A stretch of 64,000 nt of DNA from Mycolicibacterium flavescens (GTDB taxonomy: Bacteria > Actinomycetota > Actinomycetes > Mycobacteriales > Mycobacteriaceae). Below the pieces are notes generated by a model that saw only the letters and a program-made list of their open reading frames with translations, was not told the origin of the DNA and ran no database searches. The DNA lies in the NCBI GenBank assembly GCA_900637135.1, contig LR134353.1, forward strand, positions 4,030,001 to 4,094,000, written 5' to 3'. Positions 1-8,863 of this stretch are shown here, one piece after another. The translations under genes were made by a program, and so were the position numbers. Position 1 is the stretch's first letter; each line of letters starts with the position of its first letter.

Positions 1-282
1 ATCACCGGGCATCAGCACACATTTGCGCCCGGCGTCCTCGACGTACTTCTGGACCTCCTTGGCGTCGCCGTCCTCGTTCAGGTAGGCGATCAGCACGTCG
101 GCACCCTCCCGCGCGTAGGCGATCGCGACCGCGCGGCCGATTCCGCTGTCGCCTCCGGTGATGACCGCGCGCTTACCGGTCAACCGACCCGACCCCTGGT
201 AGCTCGTCTCGCCGCAGTCGGGAGCCGGGGTCATCTCGCTCTGCACGCCGGGCGGGGACTGCTGCTGTTCTGGAAAACTCAT
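1..282 (-). CDS. Short-chain dehydrogenase/reductase, N-terminal part (runs off the window)
   Basis: The reverse strand reads open for 94 codons from an ATG at 282 to the window edge, with an AGAGG ribosome site just upstream. The protein has about 35 polar N-terminal residues (MSFPEQQQSPPG...), then an SDR Rossmann start with TGGDSGIG at about residues 43-50, the NAD(P)-binding glycine motif. The long polar leader before the Rossmann fold is typical of the YghA/general-stress-protein-39 group of SDRs. The catalytic Tyr-Lys lies outside the window, so substrate and activity cannot be judged. It is divergent from the TetR gene at 401 and is a plausible target of it. Confidence 0.85.
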   Translation of the reverse strand, partial: MSFPEQQQSPPGVQSEMTPAPDCGETSYQGSGRLTGKRAVITGGDSGIGRAVAIAYAREGADVLIAYLNEDGDAKEVQKYVEDAGRKCVLMPGD

Positions 283-387
283 CGATGGCCTCTCAAGGTC
301 GCGGAATGTCTCGCCCTCGGGGTTACCCCCGCGTGCTTCGAATACTCCGCGGCACGTCGGAGGAGCCGCTGTTTGACATGTGTTCAC

Positions 388-393
388 TACGAT
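388..393 (+). promoter_or_regulatory. Predicted -10 element for the TetR gene (leaderless geometry)
   Basis: TACGAT fits the mycobacterial TANNNT -10 consensus and is followed by exactly 7 nt before the ATG at 401. The first base of the start codon is therefore the expected transcription start. No well-spaced -35 is visible. Confidence 0.5.
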
Positions 394-400
394 GAAACGC

Positions 401-1051
401 ATGGCCGAGTCCCGACGGCGGCTCTCCCCCGCCGACCGACGCAGCGAGCTGCTGGCGCTCGGTGCCGAGGTGTTCGGTCATCGGCCCTACGACGAGGTCC
501 GCATCGACGAGATCGCCGAACGGGCCGGAGTGTCCCGGGCGCTGATGTACCACTACTTCCCGGACAAGCGGGCGTTCTTCGCCGCGGTGATCCGCGCCGA
601 AGGCGAGCGGCTGTTCGAGGCCACCAACGTGCCGCCGCAGCCCGGGCAGAGCCTCTTCGACCAGGTGCGTGAGGGTGTGCTCGCGTATCTGCGCTACGAC
701 GACGAACACCCCCATGGCGCATGGGCCGCCTACGTGGGCTCGGGCCGCTCCGATCCCGTGCTGCGCGGCATCGAGGACACCGACAACGATCGTCAGGCCA
801 ACCGCATCCTCGGTCGCATCCACGCCGCCGTCGGCGACGACCTGGACTCCAAGGTGGAGCGCGATCTACGCATCACCGTCTACGGCTGGCTGGCCTTCAC
901 CTTCGAGATGTGCAGACAACGGCTCATGGACCCGTCCATCGAGGCGGGTCCGGTCGCCGACGCGTGCGCACACGCCCTGTTCGACGCCGTCGGACGGGTC
1001 GGTGGCATCCCTTCTGCACTCCGCGAAGCGGTCTCGCCGAACCGCCGCTGA
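401..1051 (+). CDS. TetR-family transcriptional regulator
   Basis: The protein of about 216 residues has an N-terminal TetR helix-turn-helix: IDEIAERAGVSRALMYHYF is the recognition region at about residues 37-55. It is followed by a helical ligand-binding domain with no motif I can assign to a ligand. The ATG at 401 is preferred because a TACGAT -10 lies 7 nt before it. In-frame alternatives are the GTG at 380 and the ATG at 392. The gene is divergent from the SDR at 1-282, the usual arrangement of a local repressor and its target. A hairpin at 1055-1107 follows the stop. Confidence 0.85.
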   Translation: MAESRRRLSPADRRSELLALGAEVFGHRPYDEVRIDEIAERAGVSRALMYHYFPDKRAFFAAVIRAEGERLFEATNVPPQPGQSLFDQVREGVLAYLRYDDEHPHGAWAAYVGSGRSDPVLRGIEDTDNDRQANRILGRIHAAVGDDLDSKVERDLRITVYGWLAFTFEMCRQRLMDPSIEAGPVADACAHALFDAVGRVGGIPSALREAVSPNRR

Positions 1052-1054
1052 GCT

Positions 1055-1107
1055 GCGATTTCGGTGCGCTGACTAGCGCTGGACGATACCTACAGCACCG
1101 AAACCGC
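1055..1107. terminator. Intergenic inverted repeat after the TetR gene
   Basis: GCGATTTCGGTGC (1055-1067) pairs with GCACCGAAACCGC (1095-1107) across a 27-nt loop, which contains a smaller GCGCT/AGCGC repeat. It starts 4 nt after the stop codon and ends 32 nt before lhr. There is no U-tract. Its position fits a terminator or transcript-end hairpin. Confidence 0.5.
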
Positions 1108-1139
1108 CAGAAACGTGTCGGTGGCGGGGTGCACGATGG

Positions 1140-4100
1140 ATGTCGATGAGCAAATCCCCCCTCGCCCGGTTCAGCGACCTGACCCGGGAATGGTTCACTG
1201 GCACGTTCGCCGAGCCGACGCCCGCCCAGGCCCAGGCCTGGTCGGCGATCGCGGACGGGGACAACACGCTCGTCGTCGCGCCGACCGGGTCCGGTAAGAC
1301 GCTCGCGGCGTTCCTATGGGCAATCGACCAACTGGCCTCCGTTCCCGCCGAACCACGAGCCGGCACCAAAGTGCTGTACGTCTCGCCGCTCAAGGCGCTG
1401 GCCGTCGACGTGGAGCGCAACCTGCGCACCCCGCTGACCGGCATCGCCCGGGTGGCCGAACGGCGCGGCGTGCCGGCCCCGCAGATCAGCGTCGGCGTGC
1501 GCTCCGGCGACACCTCCCCGGCGCAACGGCGCGAACTGATCGCCCGACCGCCCGACGTCCTCATCACCACTCCCGAGTCGCTGTTTTTGATGTTGACCTC
1601 GGCGGCGCGCGACACCCTGGCGAACGTCCAGACCGTCATCGTCGACGAGGTGCACGCCGTGGCGGCCACCAAACGCGGCGCCCACCTCGCGCTGTCGCTC
1701 GAGCGGCTGGACCAACTTCTGGACAGACCCGCGCAGCGGATCGGGTTGTCGGCCACCGTCCGACCCCCCGAGGAAGTGGCGCGGTTCCTGTCCGGTCAGG
1801 CCCGCACGACGGTCGTGGCGCCGCCCGCCGCCAAGACGTTCGACCTGTCGGTCCAGGTGCCGGTGCCCGATATGGCGAACCTCGAGAACAACACCATCTG
1901 GCCCGACGTCGAGGAACGCATCGTCGACCTGGTCGAGTCGCACAACTCGTCGATCGTGTTCGCCAACTCGCGACGGCTCGCCGAACGACTCACGTCGCGG
2001 CTCAACGAGATCCACGCCGAACGCACCGGCCAGGAGCTCGAGACGGGACCCAACACCGGCGTCGCCGGCGGCTCGCCCGCGCACATCATGGGCAGTGGGC
2101 AGGCGTCGGGTGCACCCACGCTGCTGGCGCGTGCGCACCACGGTTCAGTCAGCAAGGAACAGCGGGCCATCGTCGAGGACGACCTGAAAAGCGGCCGGCT
2201 CAAGGCCGTCGTCGCGACCTCGAGCCTGGAACTCGGGATCGACATGGGCGCAGTCGATCTGGTGATCCAGGTGGAGGCCCCGCCCTCGGTGGCCAGCGGG
2301 CTGCAGCGCATCGGCCGCGCCGGCCACCAGGTCGGCGAGATCTCGCAGGGTGTGCTGTTCCCCAAGCACCGCACCGACCTGATCGGCTGCGCGGTGACGG
2401 TCAAGCGGATGCTTTCCGGTGAGATCGAGACCATGCGGGTGCCGACCAATCCGCTCGACGTGCTCGCGCAGCACACGGTCGCCGCGTGTGCGCTCGAACC
2501 GCTCGACGCCGACCGCTGGTTCGACGCCGTGCGGCGCAGTGCCCCGTTCGCCACCCTGCCGCGCAGCGCGTTCGAGGCGACGCTGGATCTGCTTTCGGGT
2601 AAGTACCCGTCGACGGAGTTCGCCGAGCTGCGACCTCGCCTGGTGTACGACCGCGATACCGGCACGCTGACGGCCCGGCCGGGTGCACAGCGGCTGGCGG
2701 TCACCAGCGGCGGCGCGATCCCCGACCGCGGGTTGTTCACGGTCTATCTGGCCACCGATTCCGAAAAGCCCTCCCGGGTCGGGGAACTCGACGAGGAGAT
2801 GGTGTACGAGTCCCGCCCGGGCGACGTCATCTCGCTGGGCGCGACGAGCTGGCGGATCACCGAGATCACCCACGACCGCGTCTTGGTGATCCCGGCGCCG
2901 GGCCAGCCGGCGCGACTCCCGTTCTGGCGCGGCGACGGCGTCGGCCGCCCGGCCGAACTGGGCGCCGCGGTCGGGGCGTACACCGGCGAGCTGGCCCGCC
3001 TCGGTAAGGACGAATTCGACCAGCGTTGCCGCTCAATGGGTTTCGACCAGTTCGCCGCCGACAATCTGTGGCAGCTGATCGACGACCAGCGCCAGGCCAC
3101 GGGTGTCGTCCCTTCGGACGCCACGTTCGTCGTCGAACGGTTCCGCGATGAGCTCGGCGACTGGCGCGTCATCCTGCACTCGCCCTACGGTCTGCGGGTG
3201 CATGGCCCGCTCGCGCTGGCGGTGTCGCGACGGCTGCGTGAGCGGTACGGCATCGAGGAGAAGCCGACCGCGTCCGACGACGGCATCATCGTGCGGCTGC
3301 CCGATACCGAGGACGCGCCTCCTGGCGCGGACCTTTTCGTCTTCGACGCCGACGAGATCGAGCCGATCGTCACCGCCGAGGTCGGAGGGTCGGCGCTTTT
3401 CGCGTCCCGTTTCCGCGAGTGTGCGGCCCGCGCGCTGCTGCTGCCGCGCCGCCATCCGGGTAAGCGATCCCCGCTGTGGCATCAGCGCCAGCGCGCCGCG
3501 CAATTGCTCGACGTCGCGCGCAAGTACCCCGACTTCCCGATCGTGTTGGAGGCGGTGCGGGAGTGCCTGCAGGACGTCTACGACGTGCCCGCGCTGACGG
3601 AGTTGATGCACCGGGTCGCCCAGCGCCGGTTGCGCATCGTCGAGGTGGAGACCACCACGCCGTCGCCGTTCGCCGCCTCGCTGCTGTTCGGCTATGTCGG
3701 CGCCTTCATGTACGAGGGCGACAGTCCGCTGGCCGAACGCCGCGCGGCGGCACTGTCGCTGGACAGTGTCCTGCTCGCCGAACTGCTGGGCCGGGTCGAG
3801 CTGCGCGAGCTGCTCGACCCGCAGGTGATCACGAGTACGACGCGACAACTGCAGCATCTGAGCGAGGACCGGCGGGCCCGTGACGCCGAGGGCATCGCCG
3901 ACCTGCTGCGGCTGCTGGGCCCGTTGACCGAAGCCGAGATCGCCGACCGCTGCACGACTTCCGACATCGGCGGCTGGCTCGAGGGCCTGCGTGCCGCCAA
4001 GCGCGCGTTGACCGTGTCGTTCGCCGACCAGACTTGGTGGGCCGCCATCGAGGACATCGGCCTGCTGCGCGACGGCGTGGGTGTGGCCGTGCCGGTCGGG

Positions 4101-5708
4101 GTGCCGGCGGCGTTCACCGAATCGGTCGACGACCCGTTGGGTGAGCTGCTAGGCCGCTACGCCCGCACCCGAGGACCGTTCACCACGCACGACGTGGCGG
4201 CCCGGTTCGGCCTGGGCCTTCGCGTCACCGCCGACGTACTGGGCCGAATGGCGATCGACGGCAAGCTGATTCGCGGTGAGTTCACCGATCTACCGGTCAC
4301 CGACCCCGCCGCCGCCGAGCAGTGGTGCGACGCCGATGTGCTCAAGATTCTGCGGCGCCGGTCGCTGGCGGCGCTGCGCGCGCAAATCGAGCCGGTCAGC
4401 ACCGCGGCGTACGGGCGCTTCCTTCCCGCGTGGCAGTCGGTCGGTTCGACACACAACAGCGGCGTCGACGGGCTCGCCGCCGTGATCGATCAGCTTGCGG
4501 GCGTGCCAATTCCGGCTTCGGCCGTCGAGCCGCTGGTGTTCGGTCAGCGTGTCCGCGACTACCAGCCCGCCATGCTCGACGAACTGCTGGCCTCCGGTGA
4601 GGTCACGTGGTCGGGAGCCGGCCAGATCGGCGGCGGCGACGGGTGGATCGCCTTCCACGCCGCCGAGTCGGCGCCGTTGACGTTGACCGCCCCCACCGAG
4701 ATCGAGTGCACCGACACCCACCGGGCGATCCTCGACGCGCTCGGTCGCGGCGGCGCTTACTTCTTTCGTCAGCTCGCTGACACCTTCTTGCGTCAGCTCG
4801 CGGACAATCCGACCGAAGACCACAAGAACGCGCTGTGGGATTTGATCTGGGCGGGCTGGATCACCGGCGATACGTTCGCGCCGGTGCGCGCGAAGCTGAT
4901 GGGCACCCGCGGGGCGTCGGGGCGGCGCAGCGCACCCGCGCACCGGCAGCGGCGACGGGCGCCGCGGTTGAGCAGCTACAGCGTCGCGCACGCCCAGACC
5001 CGCAACGCCGACCCCACGGTGGCGGGCCGGTGGTCGGCGCTGCCGGTCGCCGAACCGGAATCGACTGTGCGCGCGCACTTCCAGGCCGAACTGCTGCTCG
5101 GCAGGCACGGGGTGCTGACCAAGGGCGCCGTCGGCGCGGAGGGCGTGCCCGGCGGCTTCGCGATGCTCTACAAGGTGCTGACGGCGTTCGAGGACGCCGG
5201 CCGGTGCCAGCGGGGCTATTTCGTCGAGTCACTCGGCGGCGCCCAGTTCGCCGTCGCCTCCACAGTGGACCGCTTGCGGACCTATCTGGACAGCGTCGAC
5301 CAGGACCACCGCGAGTACCACGCGGTCGTCCTGGCGGCCGCCGATCCGGCCAACCCCTATGGCGCCGCACTTCCGTGGCCGACACGGCGATCCGATGACG
5401 ACGTCACGCACCGCCCCGGTCGCAAAGCCGGTGCGCTGGTCGCGATGGTCGACGGCGAACTGGTGTGGTTCCTCGAACGTGGTGGGCGCTCGCTGTTGAG
5501 CTTCACCGAGGACACCGACGCGCACGTCGCCGCCGCCGTGGCCCTGGCCGATCTGGTCAGCAGCGGTCGGGTCGGATCGTTTCTCGTCGAGAAGGTCAAC
5601 GGCGTCCCGGTTCTCGAACCGGGCGCGGAAGGTGAGCGCGCCGCGGTGCACGACGCTCTGCTGGGCGCTGGGTTCGCCCGGACACCGCGCGGCCTGCGGT
5701 TGCGGTGA
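1140..5708 (+). CDS. lhr: ATP-dependent helicase Lhr, full-length
   Basis: This 1522-residue superfamily 2 DNA helicase is close in size to M. tuberculosis Lhr (Rv3296). The N-terminal half is the translocating Lhr core. It shows the Q-like motif FAEPTPAQ, Walker A APTGSGKT at about 47-54, Walker B DEVH at about 168-171, LSAT (motif III), and motif VI HRIGRAGH-type residues (QRIGRAGHQ) at about 386-394. The core is followed by winged-helix, beta-barrel and long C-terminal domains, which form the oligomerising part in mycobacterial Lhr. Lhr is a 3'-5' DNA translocase of the mutagen-induced repair response. The nei2 glycosylase follows 35 nt later, so the two probably form a repair operon. An ATG at 1146 is an alternative start. 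Near 4763-4807 two successive segments encode nearly identical FRQLAD/LRQLAD sequences. Confidence 0.96.
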   Translation: MSMSKSPLARFSDLTREWFTGTFAEPTPAQAQAWSAIADGDNTLVVAPTGSGKTLAAFLWAIDQLASVPAEPRAGTKVLYVSPLKALAVDVERNLRTPLTGIARVAERRGVPAPQISVGVRSGDTSPAQRRELIARPPDVLITTPESLFLMLTSAARDTLANVQTVIVDEVHAVAATKRGAHLALSLERLDQLLDRPAQRIGLSATVRPPEEVARFLSGQARTTVVAPPAAKTFDLSVQVPVPDMANLENNTIWPDVEERIVDLVESHNSSIVFANSRRLAERLTSRLNEIHAERTGQELETGPNTGVAGGSPAHIMGSGQASGAPTLLARAHHGSVSKEQRAIVEDDLKSGRLKAVVATSSLELGIDMGAVDLVIQVEAPPSVASGLQRIGRAGHQVGEISQGVLFPKHRTDLIGCAVTVKRMLSGEIETMRVPTNPLDVLAQHTVAACALEPLDADRWFDAVRRSAPFATLPRSAFEATLDLLSGKYPSTEFAELRPRLVYDRDTGTLTARPGAQRLAVTSGGAIPDRGLFTVYLATDSEKPSRVGELDEEMVYESRPGDVISLGATSWRITEITHDRVLVIPAPGQPARLPFWRGDGVGRPAELGAAVGAYTGELARLGKDEFDQRCRSMGFDQFAADNLWQLIDDQRQATGVVPSDATFVVERFRDELGDWRVILHSPYGLRVHGPLALAVSRRLRERYGIEEKPTASDDGIIVRLPDTEDAPPGADLFVFDADEIEPIVTAEVGGSALFASRFRECAARALLLPRRHPGKRSPLWHQRQRAAQLLDVARKYPDFPIVLEAVRECLQDVYDVPALTELMHRVAQRRLRIVEVETTTPSPFAASLLFGYVGAFMYEGDSPLAERRAAALSLDSVLLAELLGRVELRELLDPQVITSTTRQLQHLSEDRRARDAEGIADLLRLLGPLTEAEIADRCTTSDIGGWLEGLRAAKRALTVSFADQTWWAAIEDIGLLRDGVGVAVPVGVPAAFTESVDDPLGELLGRYARTRGPFTTHDVAARFGLGLRVTADVLGRMAIDGKLIRGEFTDLPVTDPAAAEQWCDADVLKILRRRSLAALRAQIEPVSTAAYGRFLPAWQSVGSTHNSGVDGLAAVIDQLAGVPIPASAVEPLVFGQRVRDYQPAMLDELLASGEVTWSGAGQIGGGDGWIAFHAAESAPLTLTAPTEIECTDTHRAILDALGRGGAYFFRQLADTFLRQLADNPTEDHKNALWDLIWAGWITGDTFAPVRAKLMGTRGASGRRSAPAHRQRRRAPRLSSYSVAHAQTRNADPTVAGRWSALPVAEPESTVRAHFQAELLLGRHGVLTKGAVGAEGVPGGFAMLYKVLTAFEDAGRCQRGYFVESLGGAQFAVASTVDRLRTYLDSVDQDHREYHAVVLAAADPANPYGAALPWPTRRSDDDVTHRPGRKAGALVAMVDGELVWFLERGGRSLLSFTEDTDAHVAAAVALADLVSSGRVGSFLVEKVNGVPVLEPGAEGERAAVHDALLGAGFARTPRGLRLR

Positions 5709-5743
5709 TGAGAGCCTGCGCGACAACCAGAAGGCGCTGACGG

Positions 5744-6517
5744 ATGCCCGAAGGCGACACGGTCTATCGCACCGCCACCAAACTGCGCGAGGCGTTGGTG
5801 GGCAAGCAGCTCACGCGTTGTGACGTGCGGGTGCCCAAGTTCGCGACGGTCGACCTGACGGGCTGCGTCGTCGACGAGGTGATCAGCCGCGGTAAGCACC
5901 TGTTCATCCGCGTCGGGGACGCCAGCATCCACTCACATCTGAAGATGGAGGGTGCCTGGCTGGTCGGCGGCCAGATTCGGCGGGTGCCGGAGTACAAGAT
6001 CCGGATCCTGTTGCACACCAGTGATTCCCGAGCTGCCGGTGTCGACCTCGGCGTGCTGGAGATCCTGCAACGCGACCACGATATGGAAGCCGTCGCACAC
6101 CTCGGCCCCGACCTGCTCGGCGACGATTGGGAACCGCGCGTCGCCAGGGCCAATCTCGTCGAGGACCCGGAACGGCCGCTGGCCGAGGCGCTGCTGGACC
6201 AGCGCGTGATGGCGGGCGTCGGCAACGTCTACGCCAACGAACTCTGCTTCGTCACCGGCTACCTGCCCACCACCCCGGTCAGCAAGGTCAAAGACCCGCT
6301 GCGCATGGTGCAGCGGGCCCGGGACATGCTGTGGCTGAACAGGTCCCGCGTCAACCGGACCACGACCGGCGACACCCGCGGCGGTCGCGACCTGTGGGTC
6401 TATGGCCGGCGCGGCCGACCGTGCCGACGGTGTGGCACGCCCATCGAGTCGGACTCGGCGCGTCCCGACAAGCCGGGCGATCGCGTCTCGTACTGGTGTC
6501 CGGTCTGCCAGACCTGA
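5744..6517 (+). CDS. nei2: Endonuclease VIII-type DNA glycosylase Nei2
   Basis: This 257-residue Fpg/Nei-family DNA glycosylase/AP lyase excises oxidised pyrimidines. The mature enzyme begins PEGD after Met removal: Pro2 is the Schiff-base nucleophile and Glu3 the general acid. The H2TH region around VGNVYANELCF at about 161-171 is clear. The C-terminus carries a four-cysteine zinc finger (CRRCG... and CPVC at about 225-255). The length matches Rv3297, the homolog that follows lhr in M. tuberculosis. An AGAAGG ribosome site lies about 10 nt before the ATG. The 35-nt gap to lhr suggests co-transcription. Confidence 0.94.
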   Translation: MPEGDTVYRTATKLREALVGKQLTRCDVRVPKFATVDLTGCVVDEVISRGKHLFIRVGDASIHSHLKMEGAWLVGGQIRRVPEYKIRILLHTSDSRAAGVDLGVLEILQRDHDMEAVAHLGPDLLGDDWEPRVARANLVEDPERPLAEALLDQRVMAGVGNVYANELCFVTGYLPTTPVSKVKDPLRMVQRARDMLWLNRSRVNRTTTGDTRGGRDLWVYGRRGRPCRRCGTPIESDSARPDKPGDRVSYWCPVCQT

Positions 6518-6518
6518 A

Positions 6519-6587
6519 CCGCGCCGAAACTGCCGTTTATGACGGGTTTCGGCCGATTCCCATCAGAAACCGCAGTCTCGCCGCGCC
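6519..6587. terminator. Long hairpin between convergent nei2 and desA3
   Basis: GCGCCGAAACTGC near 6521-6533 is complementary, with about two mismatches, to GCAGTCTCGCCGCG near 6572-6585. A smaller CCGT/ACGG hairpin lies inside. It occupies almost the entire 78-bp gap between two convergent genes, so a bidirectional terminator role is likely. It resembles the hairpins at 58332 and 44902 in having CCGA(G/A)A-type outer arms. Confidence 0.55.
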
Positions 6588-6595
6588 CGGAGGCG

Positions 6596-7702
6596 TTACG
6601 GCAGCGCCAGCCGGACGATCTTGCGCACCACCGTCGCGAACTGCCGCGGCAGCGACCCCGCGTTGTACGGGATCCCGTAGCGGGTGCAGATGTCCTTGAC
6701 CTCCGCGGAGATCTCGGCCAGGCGGTGCGCGGGGATGTCGGGGAACAGATGGTGCTCGATCTGGAACGACAGGTTGCCGCTCAGGATGTGGAACAGCTTT
6801 CCGCCCGTCAGGTTCGCCGAACCCAACACCTGCCGGAAATACCACTGACCGCGCGTCTCGGCCTTGGTCTCCTCGACGGAGAACTCCTGCACGTCGTCGG
6901 GAAAGTGGCCGCAGAAGATGATCATGTACGCCCACACGTTGCGCATCAGGTTCGCGGTCAGGTTCCCCGCGACGACCCACGGCGCGAACGGCCCGGCCAG
7001 CAGCGGGAACGCCACGTAATCCTTGAGCGTCTGGCGTTTGGTCTTGCGCCAGATGCCCTCGAGGATCTCGCGCTTGTCGGCGATCGTGATCTCACCGGCG
7101 CGGATGCGCTCGGTTTCGAGTTCGTGCAGCGCGACGCCGTACTGAAACAGCACCATCAGCAGGAAGGCGTAGACGGGGTTGCCGAGGAAATACGGCGTCC
7201 ACTTCTGGTCCTTGCTCATCCGCAGGATGCCGTAACCGACGTCGCGGTCCATCCCGACGATGTTGGTGTAGGTGTGATGCATGTAGTTGTGCGAGTGGCG
7301 CCACTGCTCGCCCGGGCAGGCGGTGTCCCACTCGAAGCCCCGGCTGGAGATGTTCGGATCGCCCATCCAGTCGTATTGACCGTGCATGACGTTGTGGCCG
7401 ATCTCCATGTTGTCGAGGATCTTCGACAGTCCCAGCAGCGCGGTGCCCGCCAGCCAGAACGGCGGGAACACTCCGCCGAACAGCAGGGCCCGCCCGCCGA
7501 TCTCGAATGCGCGCTGCGTCTTGATGATTCGACGGATGTAGGTGGCGTCGCGCTCACCGAGGTCGGCGATCACGCGATCCTTGAGCGCGTCGAGTTCGCG
7601 GCCGAAGGCCTCGGCCTGCTCGGCGGTCAGACTGATCTTCTTGCCCGCCACCGTCTTTTCGAGGGTGTGCGGTTTCGAAGTGATGTCGGTGATGACGGTC
7701 AT
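6596..7702 (-). CDS. desA3: DesA3-type acyl-CoA delta-9 desaturase
   Basis: This 368-residue membrane fatty-acid desaturase has the three histidine boxes that hold the di-iron centre: HNVMH at about 106-110, HSHNYMHH at about 133-140, and QIEHH at about 309-313. Hydrophobic stretches lie between them. By family knowledge DesA3 (Rv3229c) makes oleoyl-CoA from stearoyl-CoA with electrons from an Rv3230c-type reductase, and that partner gene ends only 19 nt upstream here. An AAAGGAG ribosome site lies 7 nt before the ATG. The operon is probably controlled by the divergent FabR/DesT-type repressor at 8859. Confidence 0.92.
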   Translation of the reverse strand: MTVITDITSKPHTLEKTVAGKKISLTAEQAEAFGRELDALKDRVIADLGERDATYIRRIIKTQRAFEIGGRALLFGGVFPPFWLAGTALLGLSKILDNMEIGHNVMHGQYDWMGDPNISSRGFEWDTACPGEQWRHSHNYMHHTYTNIVGMDRDVGYGILRMSKDQKWTPYFLGNPVYAFLLMVLFQYGVALHELETERIRAGEITIADKREILEGIWRKTKRQTLKDYVAFPLLAGPFAPWVVAGNLTANLMRNVWAYMIIFCGHFPDDVQEFSVEETKAETRGQWYFRQVLGSANLTGGKLFHILSGNLSFQIEHHLFPDIPAHRLAEISAEVKDICTRYGIPYNAGSLPRQFATVVRKIVRLALP

Positions 7703-7721
7703 GTCGAACTCCTTTCGGTTT

Positions 7722-8789
7722 CTACAACGCGAGGTCGACGTCGCCGACAGGAGCCGAGACGCAGATCTGCACGTCTTCGTCCTCCGCGGTCGACACCGCG
7801 CCGGTGACCAGGTTCTTCACCACGCCGCGCGTCTTGCGGCGGGTGCAGCTGTGGCAAATGCCCATTCGGCATCCGCTTTCGGGGGTCAGGCCGGCGTTTT
7901 CGGCCTGCTCCAGCAGCGGGCGGCCGTCGTCGGTCACTGCCACCCCGCTATCGGCGAACGTGATCGTGCCGCCCGAGGGTTCGGCGGGCACGGTGTACGT
8001 CGGGGGCACAAAGCTTTCCGAGTGCACGTTCGTGCAGTGCTCGCGCACGGCCGACGCGAGTTCGGGCGGGCCGCAGACGAACACCGCATCGGGGTCGGGC
8101 ATCGCCGCCTCCACATGCGCGGGGCCGAAGCGACCGGTCAGGTCGGAGCCGGCCGTCGACCGCGTATAGCCGTGCAGTACCCGCACGCCGGTCATGGTGT
8201 CGAGCTCGGCGCGGTAGCACGCGTCCTCGGCCGAGCGGGCGTAGTGGATGAATGCCACCTCGCCGCCGTACCCGCGGGCTCGCAGCGTCCGCGCCATCGA
8301 CATCACCGGTGTGATGCCGCTGCCGCCCGACACGAACAGGATGCGGCGCGGCGCGTCGTCGGGGAGCACGAAGTCGCCGCCGACCGAGTCAAGACCCACC
8401 ACCATGCCGGGGCGGGCGTTCTCGCACAGGTAACCGGAGACCAGCCCGCCGTCGTGGCGTCCCACCGTCAGCTCGAGGTAAGGGTCCCCCTCGGCGTTGG
8501 CCGGAGAGTACGGCCGGGTGCGACGACGACCGTCGATCTCGACCGTGAGGTTGATGTGCTGTCCGGCGCGAAAACCGGTGAACGCCTGATTCGGCTCCAG
8601 CGTGAGGGTGACGCTGCGCGGCGTCTGCCGCCGCACCGCGACGACTTCCGCGCGAGCATCTGAGCGCGTCCACGTGGGCGCGACAAGCTCGGTGTATCGG
8701 TCCACGCCATGGGGGCCGGTGAGCAGGTCGACCAGCGGTGACCCGAGCACCCTGTCCCGGAGACCACGCGTCAACGTTTGAGTGAACAT
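7722..8789 (-). CDS. Flavin/2Fe-2S reductase, electron donor to the desaturase (Rv3230c-like)
   Basis: This three-domain oxidoreductase of about 355 residues has an FAD-binding domain with RPYSPAN (flavin motif RxYS), an NAD(P)H-binding domain with SGGSGITPVMSMA, and a C-terminal plant-type 2Fe-2S ferredoxin domain. The cluster cysteines are in CRMGICHSC, with a fourth in QICVS. The order matches Rv3230c, which supplies electrons to DesA3. The frame is open upstream to 8855, but the ATG at 8789 (MFTQTLTRG) is chosen because the upstream residues are atypical and the divergent operator region begins there. It is the first gene of the desaturase operon. Confidence 0.9.
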   Translation of the reverse strand: MFTQTLTRGLRDRVLGSPLVDLLTGPHGVDRYTELVAPTWTRSDARAEVVAVRRQTPRSVTLTLEPNQAFTGFRAGQHINLTVEIDGRRRTRPYSPANAEGDPYLELTVGRHDGGLVSGYLCENARPGMVVGLDSVGGDFVLPDDAPRRILFVSGGSGITPVMSMARTLRARGYGGEVAFIHYARSAEDACYRAELDTMTGVRVLHGYTRSTAGSDLTGRFGPAHVEAAMPDPDAVFVCGPPELASAVREHCTNVHSESFVPPTYTVPAEPSGGTITFADSGVAVTDDGRPLLEQAENAGLTPESGCRMGICHSCTRRKTRGVVKNLVTGAVSTAEDEDVQICVSAPVGDVDLAL

Positions 8790-8845
8790 ATGTACACCGT
8801 CCCTGCATGTACAGCGCCTCGTCAACCCATTCACCCAGGTTGTGG

Positions 8846-8863
8846 TATGTTTCACACAGTGAA
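8846..8863 (+). promoter_or_regulatory. Leaderless promoter overlapped by a palindromic operator
   Basis: TATGTT at 8846-8851 is a TANNNT -10 element, 7 nt before the GTG at 8859. Overlapping it is the palindrome TTCACACAGTGAA (8851-8863): TTCAC, 3 nt, GTGAA. GTGAAC half-sites of this kind are known for the DesT/FabR type of TetR repressor. The palindrome covers the -10/+1 region of the repressor gene, which suggests autorepression. Two TGTACA hexamers closer to the desaturase start (near 8791 and 8807) could be further sites. Confidence 0.55.
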
